From contig CANMYO010000007.1 in assembly GCA_947502145.1 (NCBI GenBank), forward strand, positions 1 through 64,000: 64,000 bases of DNA, given 5' to 3'. The position numbers and the translations under genes are program-made. This document shows positions 23,882 to 32,438 of this stretch, piece after piece; the stretch's first letter is position 1, and each line of letters opens with the position of its first letter. A model generated the notes under the pieces. That model saw only the letters and a program-made list of their open reading frames with translations, had not been told where the DNA came from and ran no database searches. Source of the stretch: an uncultured Paracoccaceae bacterium. GTDB taxonomy: Bacteria; Pseudomonadota; Alphaproteobacteria; Rhodobacterales; Rhodobacteraceae.

Positions 23882-24463
23882 ATGTCCCAGGCGAAAAGAC
23901 TTACCAATGCAGAACGCATGGAGATCGTCCGCGAAGCGAAAGCGAGTGTATCGACCGCGGAGTTGGCGGAGCGGTTTGGCGTAACACCCCGGGCGGTGCG
24001 CTACACGCTGAAGGCAGATTCCGAGCGGCAGAAGGATGCTGCCGTAGCGACAGTCGGTGTGACCGTGAAGTTGACTTTGGACGAGGCAGAAGCCTTCGAG
24101 GATGTGCTGAGCGAAGCAGGGATTGAGACCCGCACAGAGGGGCTGCGACGGCTCATCCAAGGGGCTGGTGGGACCTTCGTTCCGGATGCTGATTTGGCCT
24201 CTGAGATGGCGCGCTACAGAGAAGAATTGCACCGTGTTGGAAACGGGGTCGTACAGCTCACAAAGCAGATGGTCGAAGCCAACCGGCAAGGGCAGCGGGC
24301 AGCGGATGAGTTCTCAGATTTGCGGCTTGCGCAGATGCGGGGGTTGGCGCGGTTCGTCCTGGATACCGCAGACGAAATTGACCTCCTTGTGCGGCGTCGC
24401 CGCGACGCCATGAAGCTGCAGGCGACAGCCGCATTGAGGGAGTTTGCCCATGCGGCTGAATGA
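23882..24463 (+). CDS. MobC-like relaxosome accessory protein
   Basis: 193 residues from ATG 23882; an earlier ATG at 23846 would add 12 residues of odd composition. The N-terminus has a helix-turn-helix (EIVREAKASVSTAELAERFGVTPRAVRYTLK). This is followed by the relaxosome-type segment VKLTLDEAEAFEDVLSEAG and a RRLIQGAGG stretch as in MobC/TraJ-like proteins, then a long C-terminal helix. It should bind oriT and help place the relaxase. Its last 14 nt overlap the relaxase start, so the pair is translationally coupled. Confidence 0.78.
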   Translation: MSQAKRLTNAERMEIVREAKASVSTAELAERFGVTPRAVRYTLKADSERQKDAAVATVGVTVKLTLDEAEAFEDVLSEAGIETRTEGLRRLIQGAGGTFVPDADLASEMARYREELHRVGNGVVQLTKQMVEANRQGQRAADEFSDLRLAQMRGLARFVLDTADEIDLLVRRRRDAMKLQATAALREFAHAAE

Positions 24464-26312
24464 TGCGGTAGATGCCGTCACCGGAGAGATTTTCCGGGAC
24501 GGGTGGAGCCGGATCCGAGGCTCCATGCAGGGGTTGCATACGTCCAAGCAAAAGCAGCTTGTTCGGGCTGCGGCGGGGCATCGCGCGGCCGTCTTCAAGG
24601 CCATTCGCGGGGGTGGGACGCATAGCAAATCGCAGCTTACAAATCAGTTCGAATACCTCACCACGAAGTCCACACATATCGTCGATTCGAGCGGGTTTTT
24701 GGACGGCAAAGCGCGGCTCGAAAAAGGCGAGATCAAGGATCTCACAGAGCGCTTTGCGAAGCGCTGGAGTGCGGGGTTTAAACCGAAGTTGGGACAGACC
24801 ACACATATGCTTTTGTCCTACCCAATAGGGACCCGCGGCGAGGATGTACGCGACATTACGGCGAAGGTCGCAGACCGGTTCTTTCAGACCGACGAGGGAC
24901 ATTTTGATTACATCATCGCGGTCCATGAGGACCGCGATCACCCGCATGCCCACATCGTTTTGAACCGCCGGTCGCAGGAGGGCGAGTTCTTCTATCTGGG
25001 TCGAGATCACCGGTTCAACTACGACGATTTCCGGCTCGCCATGGTCGAAGAGGCCGAGAAATATGGCGTGCGTTTGGAGGCGACACGGCGGTTGGATCGG
25101 GGGGTTGTGCACTACCCAGCCAGAACCCGCGAGGTCTACCGCGCGAAGGAGGAAGGACGTCCTCCTGCGGTCCGGGCCCGGGTTGGCGCAGACCTTGAGC
25201 GGGCGCTCGAAGAGATCGCCAATACTCGCGCCGTTTATCATTCACTGGCTGCTGAAGCCTCATCCGAGAACCGGGAAGATATCGCGGACGCCCTGTTCCG
25301 GGCGGGCGAGGTTTTGGCAAAGGGCAGCAGGCTCAATTTGGAAGGAGATGTATACATGGCCGAGGAGCAATCATTCGACGATCTCCGCACGCGTTATGCC
25401 GATCAGGTGACGCGCATCCAGGGTATGATTGACGACAAGCCGGAGGTTGAACGACCGCGTCTTGAACGCAGCCTCAATGAAATCCAGGCGCGTCTTGCGC
25501 ATATGCAGCCACTAGGTCTCAGATCAGTCACTCTTACTGAGCGACCCTCAGATGGTGGGGTCTATTCGGAGGCCAATATCGATCGAGATCAGGTGGAGCG
25601 GCTACAAGATCCAAGTGTCCGTGCCCAGGTTGATACGGCGCTGCGCGGGACCGGGATCAGCTCCTCGGTGGTGATCGCTAGGATGGAAACCGGGGCGGAG
25701 AATGCAGCGCTTGAGCGGCAATGGATTGCGGATGATCTGACCCGCGTCGCAGAGACCGACGGGTTGAACCTGGAACGCCGCGCGGATTTGGAAACGGCAC
25801 GCGACAGGCTCAACACGGCCCATGTGCAGCTTGGGATCACGCTCGAGAGGAACGAGGTTCTGCGGCAAGATGGGCTCGTGGCAGAGACCCGGGAGGAGCT
25901 CGTAGAAGAGCGCGATCGGGTCACGACCGAGGTACAAGCCCCGATCACTTTGGAGCGTGGCGAGGTGGTTGATGCGGATGTCCGGCGTGTTGTCGCGCAT
26001 GAGCGCGATGGCAATCTGACCTCCCCATTTGCCGATGCTGAGGAGCGCCTTCTCTATCGCGATGCGGTGGAACGCGACCTTGAAGACGACCAGATTGATC
26101 GGCTGCGGGACGGCGAGGTCGACGTTCTGGAAAGCCAAATTGAGGACCGTCTCGATCGGCTCTATGCCGCGAAGGTGTATCTGCAGTCCAATGCTGATAC
26201 GGCGAACAGCGAAGCGGCCAGGGCGGTTGTCGAGGAGATCGCCGACCGAGAGTATGAGCTCAACCGCGCTGATCTCCGGGATGGGGACTCTGAGCGTGGG
26301 GAGACGCACTGA
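24450..26312 (+). CDS. Conjugative relaxase (VirD2/MOBP-like)
   Basis: 620 residues from ATG 24450 (ATG 24444 is an alternative). The relaxase domain in the first ~250 residues has a conserved start (KAIRGGGTHSKSQLTNQFEYL), a Ser/Thr/Tyr-containing region that should hold the nicking residue, and the metal-binding histidine motif HEDRDHPHAHIVLNRR. That motif places it in the MOBP/VirD2-like group. The C-terminal ~350 residues are acidic, helical and coiled-coil-like, possibly the secretion signal and protein-contact region. It nicks oriT and pilots the T-strand into the T4SS. The stop overlaps virD4 by one base (TGATG). Confidence 0.88.
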   Translation: MRLNDAVDAVTGEIFRDGWSRIRGSMQGLHTSKQKQLVRAAAGHRAAVFKAIRGGGTHSKSQLTNQFEYLTTKSTHIVDSSGFLDGKARLEKGEIKDLTERFAKRWSAGFKPKLGQTTHMLLSYPIGTRGEDVRDITAKVADRFFQTDEGHFDYIIAVHEDRDHPHAHIVLNRRSQEGEFFYLGRDHRFNYDDFRLAMVEEAEKYGVRLEATRRLDRGVVHYPARTREVYRAKEEGRPPAVRARVGADLERALEEIANTRAVYHSLAAEASSENREDIADALFRAGEVLAKGSRLNLEGDVYMAEEQSFDDLRTRYADQVTRIQGMIDDKPEVERPRLERSLNEIQARLAHMQPLGLRSVTLTERPSDGGVYSEANIDRDQVERLQDPSVRAQVDTALRGTGISSSVVIARMETGAENAALERQWIADDLTRVAETDGLNLERRADLETARDRLNTAHVQLGITLERNEVLRQDGLVAETREELVEERDRVTTEVQAPITLERGEVVDADVRRVVAHERDGNLTSPFADAEERLLYRDAVERDLEDDQIDRLRDGEVDVLESQIEDRLDRLYAAKVYLQSNADTANSEAARAVVEEIADREYELNRADLRDGDSERGETH

Positions 26313-28303
26313 TGGGCCGCGGGCGTCTCGCCGTTGGCGTGGTTCTGATCACGCTTGTGGCGATCGCCATGGGTTACGTGATGGCTTCTGCGGTGCTCAC
26401 CTTCAAAGACCTTGGGTTCCAGTCCGACATTGATTTCTATTTCATCGCACAAAACTATCTGGCGCTCCGCGCCATCAGGCCGGATGATTTCCAGCTGATC
26501 AATCTGATCATGGGGGGCGCTGGAGTTGGTGGTTTGATGGTCAGTCTGGCCCTCTCTGGCTCCGCGCTGACCCGCTTTGGGTACACCCATTGGCAGACGC
26601 GCCGCGAGTTGAGACGGAATGGGTTCTTTGGCGCGCCGGGGACAGGCTTTGTGATTGGCAAGCTTGGGAAGCCGAAATCGCGCGGCCAGTTTTTGTGTTC
26701 CAAAACCTATCCGCATGCTTTGATCGTGGCCCCAACCGGGCGAGGCAAAACCACGGGTTTTGTCATTCCCAATCTGCTTACCTGGCAAGGGTCGGCCGTC
26801 GTTCTCGATGTAAAGGGCGAGTGCTTTGAAGCCTCAGCACGTCACCGGGCGGGGCAGGGCGATACGGTCTACCGGTTTGCGCCAACAGACTGGGACGACA
26901 AACGCACGCACCGCTATAACCCGCTCTTGCGCATTTATGAGCTGAGCGATCCGGCACGGCAGCAAATGGAATTGCAGCTCCTGGCAACGCTCTTTTTGCA
27001 GAATGACAATGATCGTGTGCAGGGGCTTTTGAAGGGCGGTATCGATCTCTTTGTCGCAGCGGGATTGCTGGCGTTCCAGCGCAAGCGTTCGACCCTTGGC
27101 GAGATCTACCGGATCGCTGCTTCAGGCGGGAACAAGCAAAAAGAGTATCTCACGCGCTGTCATGAGGTCGATAACGCGGCGGCGAAGCTGATCTTCACGC
27201 GGCTGGCGTCCACCAACAATGACACGCTGACCTCTTATGTATCGCTGTTGATGACTTCAGGCCTAGACCAGTGGCAGAATCCGGCGATAGACGATGCGAC
27301 CTCTGTCTCGGACTTTGATTTCCGGACGATCCGGAAGAAGCCGTTCAGCGTCTATCTCGTGGTCCAGCCTTTGATGGTGAAGCCGCTGGCACCGCTCATT
27401 AGATTGTTCTTCTCGGACCTTTTGTCAGCGCTGCAGGACAAGGAGCCGGGCCCCGATGAACCATGGCCGGTGATGATCATGCTCGACGAGTTCAACCGGC
27501 TGGGCAAGATGCCCATCGTGGCTGAAAGCATCGAGGTGTTGCGGCACTACCGTGGGCATCTGGCAGTGGTCACGCAAACGATCCCTGCCATTGACGAAAT
27601 TTATGGGGAGAACACTCGTCGGGCGCTTCAGGGCAACGCCGGCGTGAAGCTCTACCTTACTCCATCGGACGAAAAGACGGTCGAAGAGCTGAGCAAGGCC
27701 GTGGGTAAAACCACAAAGACGGTGGTGACCAGATCTCGGGCCGTTGGCAAGAACCCATTTGAGGGGCGCAGCCAATCTGAGCGGACAGAAGAGACGCCGC
27801 TGCTTCCGGAAGACGAAGCGCGCCGCTTGCCGCTCGACGATATCGTTGTGGTTGTCGATGCGCAGATGCCCGTTCGTGCAAAACGGGTCGTCTATTTTGA
27901 GGACCCGTTCTTCAAGAGCATTCATGCCGCGCAGCAGGGGGATTTACCGTTCCCGGAACGTCCCGGACCTCAGCCAGCTGCAAAAGTCCCTCTGAGCGTC
28001 CAGGCTAAGCCAACGTCGCCGCACGGCTCTGGTTTGTCGGAAGGGGATTTCGAGGCCAGGATGGGGCTCGACGAAGTGAATGGAGTGGCGGTAATCAACG
28101 GCGGTCCGTCAAGTGCGGCGCCACATGCGCGCGCAGCTGTAATTGCGGATGATCTGCGGCAGTTTGAGTTGGATTTTGACGGACATGTCGAGCTGGAGGT
28201 CGATGCGCCCTCTGACAGAGAATTCTCGGAGGTCGAAGAAGCGCTGAGTGACTTGGACGTTCTGGAAGGCGAGGTCGGTGGCGTGTCCGTTGCGCGGATT
28301 TGA
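26312..28303 (+). CDS. virD4: Type IV coupling protein VirD4/TraG
   Basis: 663 residues. An N-terminal membrane segment (VGVVLITLVAIAMGYVMASA) is followed by a second one around IMGGAGVGGLMVSLALSGSA, then the cytoplasmic ATPase. Walker A is APTGRGKTTGFV, with VVLDVKGECFE after it; Walker B is VMIMLDEFNRLG. The protein links the relaxase-DNA complex to the VirB channel and powers DNA export at the inner membrane. It lies directly after the relaxase gene and about 24 kb from the virB operon, which is unusual because the two are often adjacent. Confidence 0.93.
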   Translation: MGRGRLAVGVVLITLVAIAMGYVMASAVLTFKDLGFQSDIDFYFIAQNYLALRAIRPDDFQLINLIMGGAGVGGLMVSLALSGSALTRFGYTHWQTRRELRRNGFFGAPGTGFVIGKLGKPKSRGQFLCSKTYPHALIVAPTGRGKTTGFVIPNLLTWQGSAVVLDVKGECFEASARHRAGQGDTVYRFAPTDWDDKRTHRYNPLLRIYELSDPARQQMELQLLATLFLQNDNDRVQGLLKGGIDLFVAAGLLAFQRKRSTLGEIYRIAASGGNKQKEYLTRCHEVDNAAAKLIFTRLASTNNDTLTSYVSLLMTSGLDQWQNPAIDDATSVSDFDFRTIRKKPFSVYLVVQPLMVKPLAPLIRLFFSDLLSALQDKEPGPDEPWPVMIMLDEFNRLGKMPIVAESIEVLRHYRGHLAVVTQTIPAIDEIYGENTRRALQGNAGVKLYLTPSDEKTVEELSKAVGKTTKTVVTRSRAVGKNPFEGRSQSERTEETPLLPEDEARRLPLDDIVVVVDAQMPVRAKRVVYFEDPFFKSIHAAQQGDLPFPERPGPQPAAKVPLSVQAKPTSPHGSGLSEGDFEARMGLDEVNGVAVINGGPSSAAPHARAAVIADDLRQFELDFDGHVELEVDAPSDREFSEVEEALSDLDVLEGEVGGVSVARI

Positions 28304-28455
28304 GCGAGCTTGGCAGCGTGTTCGATTTCTGTCGGGCCGGATCACGTGCCGCTCAAAATGGAGCTATCAACCGGCTCTTGCGGGAGTTTGCAGCTATTTG
28401 TGGTTCGCTACAAATGTCCGCTATGCAGGCACCAACGATTATCTAGGCAGGATCC

Positions 28456-29370
28456 ATGTCACGCTCGCAAAGTAACGCCTTTCTCTTTGGCTGGTCCCTT
28501 TTGGTTCTATCCGGCGTGATCTTTGGCGCTTCTTTTTCTCTTTTCAAGATCGCTGCTGAGTCTGGACAAAGTCCGATCAGCCTTGCGTTCTGGTACGTTA
28601 CCTTGTCCGCGGCATTGCTTGCGCCCTTTGTTTTCTGGAAACACTGGGGCCACATGCGGATTGGGCGGTCTGCGTTCTGGTTTTGCTTTGTCTGGGGAAC
28701 ACTTAGCACTACGATCCCTGCGCTTTTGTTCTTCGTTGCGGCCAGGGAACTGCCCGCCGGAATCATAGCGATGGCTATTTCCTTTGTTCCCATTGCTACG
28801 TTCGCTGGGGCAATCTTGCTGGGTCATGACGAACCCTCATTTGTCCGGTGTGTCGGACTGGGCTTTGGGGCCGCCGCGGCCTTGATGGTTACGATCCCGG
28901 AAACCAGTCTACCCGAAGGTAGTGATGCCGGTTGGTTAGTGTTGCCGCTCGGCGTTGTCATTTGCTACGCGGCCGAGCACCTCTTCTTTGCGCTGAGGGT
29001 GCCGCCAGATGCTCGACCCGAGACGTTGTTGCTGCTGATGTTCGTCTTTGGAGCTGGCACACTCCTTCCGCTGACACTAGCAACGGGGACTTTGCACGCG
29101 CCATTTATGTCGGCCCGAATGCCCGACTTAGCACTTCTGGGGGCCGCGATAGTTACGGTACTCGATTACTTCTTGTTCATGGCACTTGTGATTAGATTCG
29201 GCCCGGTTTTCACCAGTCAGGCAGCGTATGTTGTCACAATTGCGGGTGTGGGATGGGGTGTCTTGCTGCTCGGCGAAACCCACTCAATCTGGGTATGGAC
29301 TGCCATTCTGGTGGCAGTTGCTGGTGCCATGATGGTTCAACCGAGAGTTTACTCGGACAAACGATCATGA
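28456..29370 (+). CDS. DMT/EamA-family transporter
   Basis: 304 residues from ATG 28456 with ten predicted membrane segments arranged as two EamA repeats, the first around VLSGVIFGASFSLFKIAAE and the second around LLGAAIVTVLDYFLFMALV. Members of the drug/metabolite transporter superfamily export small molecules such as amino acids or amphiphiles. The substrate cannot be told. It is the first gene of the accessory block after virD4, transcribed alone. Confidence 0.88.
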   Translation: MSRSQSNAFLFGWSLLVLSGVIFGASFSLFKIAAESGQSPISLAFWYVTLSAALLAPFVFWKHWGHMRIGRSAFWFCFVWGTLSTTIPALLFFVAARELPAGIIAMAISFVPIATFAGAILLGHDEPSFVRCVGLGFGAAAALMVTIPETSLPEGSDAGWLVLPLGVVICYAAEHLFFALRVPPDARPETLLLLMFVFGAGTLLPLTLATGTLHAPFMSARMPDLALLGAAIVTVLDYFLFMALVIRFGPVFTSQAAYVVTIAGVGWGVLLLGETHSIWVWTAILVAVAGAMMVQPRVYSDKRS

Positions 29371-29861
29371 CCCGCGGAGTCAAGGTTAGCGCACTTGGGC
29401 TGATGTTTTGTTAGGGGGGAATACGACATTCGTTATTTGCGCAGCATCGGTCAAAGTTGGGCTCGAAGCCGACACTAGGTGCGAAGCAACGAGCGCGGAA
29501 CATTGCCGAAGGCCAGCGCGCTAACAGTCGTCGGGTTGCGCCATTGGTTTGAGCAGTCAATCGCCGATGCCGCCCAACGGACAAGAGCGCTTTGGCGGCA
29601 GCGCTTTGCCTCAAGAGAAGATGTCCCGACGGATTACGGGTTGGAGCGGATCATCCCGGATCATGCGCCGGCCCGGCTTTGCGTCCTGCCAATTTGGTCA
29701 AAAGGCGAGCAAACCGAGCTTTCGCTCCATTCGGATTACGGGTTGGTTCCGCTTTTTTGGATCAACACCTTACCTTATTCGGTCAAGGTTCCGGTAGCCT
29801 TCCGCGCCGTCGTCATTGCTCGGGCCCCAACCGCAACATATCGCTTATGCCGAACCAGTTG
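29371..29861. other. 490-bp region without a gene
   Basis: No supported gene. The sequence contains a short direct repeat, ggattacgggttgg, at about 29633 and 29735, and a stretch (ttgggctcgaagccgacact, about 29457-29476) of the kind often seen between Rhodobacteraceae genes. The open frames are antisense or Arg-rich and are rejected. It may be a decayed gene or integration scar. Confidence 0.4.
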
Positions 29862-30539
29862 TTATGCCCCGCCCGATGCGCAACGGGCCGCTCTTTCCAA
29901 CCCGTCAAGTACGAGGTCGAGCACAAACAGAAATTCATCACACTCTTCCGGCTCGTCGAGATGGGCACGCACGTGGTCGGCCAAGTAGGGGTAGTTCTCT
30001 CCCAACCCGCTCAAAAAGCCCTCAGCCACCTCGTGAAAATCCGGGTCGAGCACTTTCTGGTATCCGATTTGCTGCTGTGAAAAGCCAACGATATGCATCG
30101 TGATTGCGTGATACCCACGATAGATGATCGCGGCGTTTAAGTTGGCGTGTGTCAACGCTGCCAGAATGGAATCCATGTACCGCGTCCGGTTGGGGCCCGG
30201 CATGCGCAAGTTCCATTCACCTACGGCCCATTGATGGCTGAGGAGCACCTTGTTTGCAGATTGCGCCGATGCCCGCATCGCAACTTTCCAATCTTCCTCA
30301 ATATCGGGCGGGTCGATCTTTCCGACAACCGCATCGAGCATGTCCGTCAGGAGTTCTTCCTTATTGGCAACATGATTATAAAGAGACATCACCCCACAAT
30401 TCAGCTCACCCGCTATTTTGCGCATGGTCATGTCTTCAACGCCATGCGCGTCCGCGAAACCGATCGCTACGTCAAGGATACGTGGCCGATCCAGAAATTT
30501 CCTTTTATTAGATGATCTTGCGTTCATTCTATCTCTCAT
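29862..30539 (-). CDS. TetR-family transcriptional regulator
   Basis: 225 residues. The N-terminal helix-turn-helix (RPRILDVAIGFADAHGVEDM, MRKIAGELNCGVMSLYNHV) is standard TetR. The C-terminal domain resembles TetR_C (ALTHANLNAAIIYRGYHAITMHIVGF), which binds a small hydrophobic ligand. It is divergent from the oxidoreductase gene. Two perfect 15-bp palindromes lie between them, one over its own -10, so it most likely represses both itself and the oxidoreductase. Confidence 0.92.
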   Translation of the reverse strand: MRDRMNARSSNKRKFLDRPRILDVAIGFADAHGVEDMTMRKIAGELNCGVMSLYNHVANKEELLTDMLDAVVGKIDPPDIEEDWKVAMRASAQSANKVLLSHQWAVGEWNLRMPGPNRTRYMDSILAALTHANLNAAIIYRGYHAITMHIVGFSQQQIGYQKVLDPDFHEVAEGFLSGLGENYPYLADHVRAHLDEPEECDEFLFVLDLVLDGLERAARCASGGA

Positions 30540-30560
30540 TCGTAAATTCTGTATTGACGA

Positions 30561-30608
30561 ACGTACATTGTACGTCTAGTTGAATTTGTGTCAACGTACA
30601 GTGTACGT
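30561..30608. promoter_or_regulatory. Two perfect palindromic TetR operators
   Basis: acgtaca-t-tgtacgt at 30561-30575 and acgtaca-g-tgtacgt at 30594-30608 are identical but for the central base, and their centres are 33 bp apart, about three helical turns. They lie in the short divergent intergenic region between the TetR gene and the oxidoreductase gene. This is a classical operator layout for an autoregulating TetR repressor. Confidence 0.85.
30567..30594 (-). promoter_or_regulatory. Promoter of the TetR gene
   Basis: On the minus strand TTGACA (30594-30589) and TACAAT (30572-30567) are separated by 16 bp, a near-consensus sigma-70 promoter. The -10 lies inside the first operator and the -35 touches the second, so bound repressor would block it. 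Confidence 0.75.
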
Positions 30609-30636
30609 CGAGGAGAAAATTGTCGGAGGATTTAAT

Positions 30637-31641
30637 ATGCATACGAACCAGACTGACCACGAACCGAATATGCGAGCCGTCGCGCATGAACACTATGGTC
30701 GGGCACGAGAGCTTACGTTCAAGGACATTGTTCGCCCGACCTGCGGCCCCGATGAGGTTCTGGTGGCCGTGCGGTCCGTGTCGGTGAACCCTTATGACTG
30801 GCACAACATGACGGGGACACCACTTCCTGTGCGGCTTTCGGGCGGATTGACACGTCCCAAGGCCAGCCGTTTGGGCGTCGATGTTTCGGGCGTGGTCGAG
30901 AATGTTGGTGAAAACGTCAGCCGTCTTAAGTCAGGCGACAAGGTATTCGGCTTTGCCGACGGCTGTTTCGCCGAATTCGTCTGCGCCAAGCAAAACGAAA
31001 TAATGAAAATACCGGATAGCCTGTCTTTTGATCAGGCAGCGGCGGCTCCTGTCGCAGCGCTGACGGCCCTTCAGGGTCTCGTGAACAATGCCGATGTTCA
31101 ACCGAACCAACACATCCTGATAAACGGGGCATCGGGTGGTGTGGGAACCTTCGCGGTGCAAATCGCCAAGGCACTTGGTGCCGAGGTAACTGGTGTCTGT
31201 GGGCCAACAAATGTCGATATGGTCAAAGGGCTCGGGGCTGATCATGTCATTGATTACAGCAAGGCGGATTTCACCCGCAACCGCAGCAGCTATGACGTTA
31301 TTCTGGACAATGTCGGAAACAAAAGAATGTCCCAGTACAAGAAGTGCCTCAAGCCGACCGGGCGTTATGTTGTTGTTGGAGGCCAGAAAGGATTTTTCCT
31401 AGGCCCCGTGGCACACATGCTCAAAGCACTTCTGTCCTTCAAGTTTTCCAAACAGCAAGCGATGGTCTTCATGGCCACGCGAACTTTGAAGGATATTGAA
31501 AAGTTCACCGAAATGCTCGCCTCTGGTGCTATCGAACCGGTCATTGATAGCGTCTATTCGTTCAGCGAAATCAGGGATGCTATTGATCATCTAGAATCGG
31601 GACGCGCGCGCGGCAAGATCATTGTTAGTGTTGTCGATTGA
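30637..31641 (+). CDS. Zinc-type alcohol dehydrogenase / quinone oxidoreductase-like (MDR)
   Basis: 334 residues from ATG 30637, preceded by TCGGAGGA. The N-terminal GroES-like domain has LGVDVSGVVENVGENV. The cofactor domain has NGASGGVGTFAVQIAKALGAEV and GADHVIDYSKADF, as in the quinone oxidoreductase branch of the MDR superfamily, which uses NADPH and lacks the structural zinc. The gene is divergent from a TetR regulator and shares its two operators. Probably an inducible detoxification enzyme for an alkenal or quinone; the substrate is unknown. Confidence 0.9.
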   Translation: MHTNQTDHEPNMRAVAHEHYGRARELTFKDIVRPTCGPDEVLVAVRSVSVNPYDWHNMTGTPLPVRLSGGLTRPKASRLGVDVSGVVENVGENVSRLKSGDKVFGFADGCFAEFVCAKQNEIMKIPDSLSFDQAAAAPVAALTALQGLVNNADVQPNQHILINGASGGVGTFAVQIAKALGAEVTGVCGPTNVDMVKGLGADHVIDYSKADFTRNRSSYDVILDNVGNKRMSQYKKCLKPTGRYVVVGGQKGFFLGPVAHMLKALLSFKFSKQQAMVFMATRTLKDIEKFTEMLASGAIEPVIDSVYSFSEIRDAIDHLESGRARGKIIVSVVD

Positions 31642-32033
31642 GAAACTGGTCGAGGCTGCTTTTACGACCCAGCTCGGCACTTTCGCAGTGGAATTTCGAA
31701 GCTGATGTTTATTCAGATTGCGGCACATATGACTTTGGAGTTCTAGCCGGTCATTTGACATTCTCTGCCGGGATTGGGGCAAATGCCTTCACGCGAAGTG
31801 GCGGCTAGGCTAGACAAGTCGCCGTTTCTCTGCCACCGCGCCAAGGACGGGTGTTGCGCTTTTTGAAGGAAGGCATAGATAGAAAAACGAAATCAGCGAT
31901 TCTGCCTAGGCTCGGATGAGTTGGCGCGAATACCTACTAACGCACACAGGGCGAAACTTCGTTAAGCATCTGCTCCGTCCCGCAAGAGGACCGCTGTCTT
32001 CCAAAAATCATCATCAGCGATTTGGATGATCGA
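31642..32033. other. 390-bp region without a gene
   Basis: No supported gene, terminator or repeat seen. It separates two convergent units, the oxidoreductase gene and the GntR-mgsA pair. Confidence 0.45.
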
Positions 32034-32438
32034 TCAGCCTGCAGGTCGAACATGATTCAATACGCGAGATGCGGTAGCCTCGTTGATGGCGAGTATGGTG
32101 TTGTAGAGCGTCGCCAAGCGCAGAAGGGATTTGACATCAACGTCGTGAGGAAGCGCGGACATCGGGTCGATAAAGAAGATCAGCATATCGAGCTTGCCTT
32201 CGGCGATCATTGCGCCAATCTGGGCGTCACCACCGAGCGGGCCGCTTTTGAGTGGAGTGATCCTGAGCTTCACTTCGTTAGCGATGCGGCCGCCTGTCGT
32301 GCCGGTTCCGAACAGTTCAAATTTCGATAAGACATCGGCATGCGCTTTTGCCCAATCGATCATGCGATCTTTCATTTGATCATGGGCAACAAGGGCGATG
32401 CGCGTGATGCGCTCTTCCAACTCGGCATCAACTGTCAC
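32034..32438 (-). CDS. mgsA: Methylglyoxal synthase
   Basis: 134 residues from GTG 32438 (a longer frame to 32603 would run inside the upstream GntR gene and is rejected). MgsA motifs are clear: RIALVAHDQMKDRMIDW, LFGTGTTGGRI, LKSGPLGGDAQIGAMIAEG and FFIDPMSALPHDVDVKSLLR, including the catalytic GGD and PHDVD parts. The enzyme turns dihydroxyacetone phosphate into methylglyoxal and phosphate. Its start overlaps the end of the GntR gene by 11 nt, so the two are probably coupled. Its link to the neighbouring four-carbon acid operon may be relief of DHAP build-up, which is the product of OtnC; that is inference. Confidence 0.9.
   Translation of the reverse strand: MTVDAELEERITRIALVAHDQMKDRMIDWAKAHADVLSKFELFGTGTTGGRIANEVKLRITPLKSGPLGGDAQIGAMIAEGKLDMLIFFIDPMSALPHDVDVKSLLRLATLYNTILAINEATASRVLNHVRPAG

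Noticed and set aside
29479-30103. Several overlapping plus-strand frames before and inside the TetR gene
   Set aside because: They are antisense to the TetR gene or lie in a repeat-containing gene-free region; no motif or ribosome site.
30561-30608. CRISPR-like repeat
   Set aside because: Only two 15-bp palindromic copies in a divergent promoter; operator pair, not an array. No CRISPR array was seen anywhere in the window.
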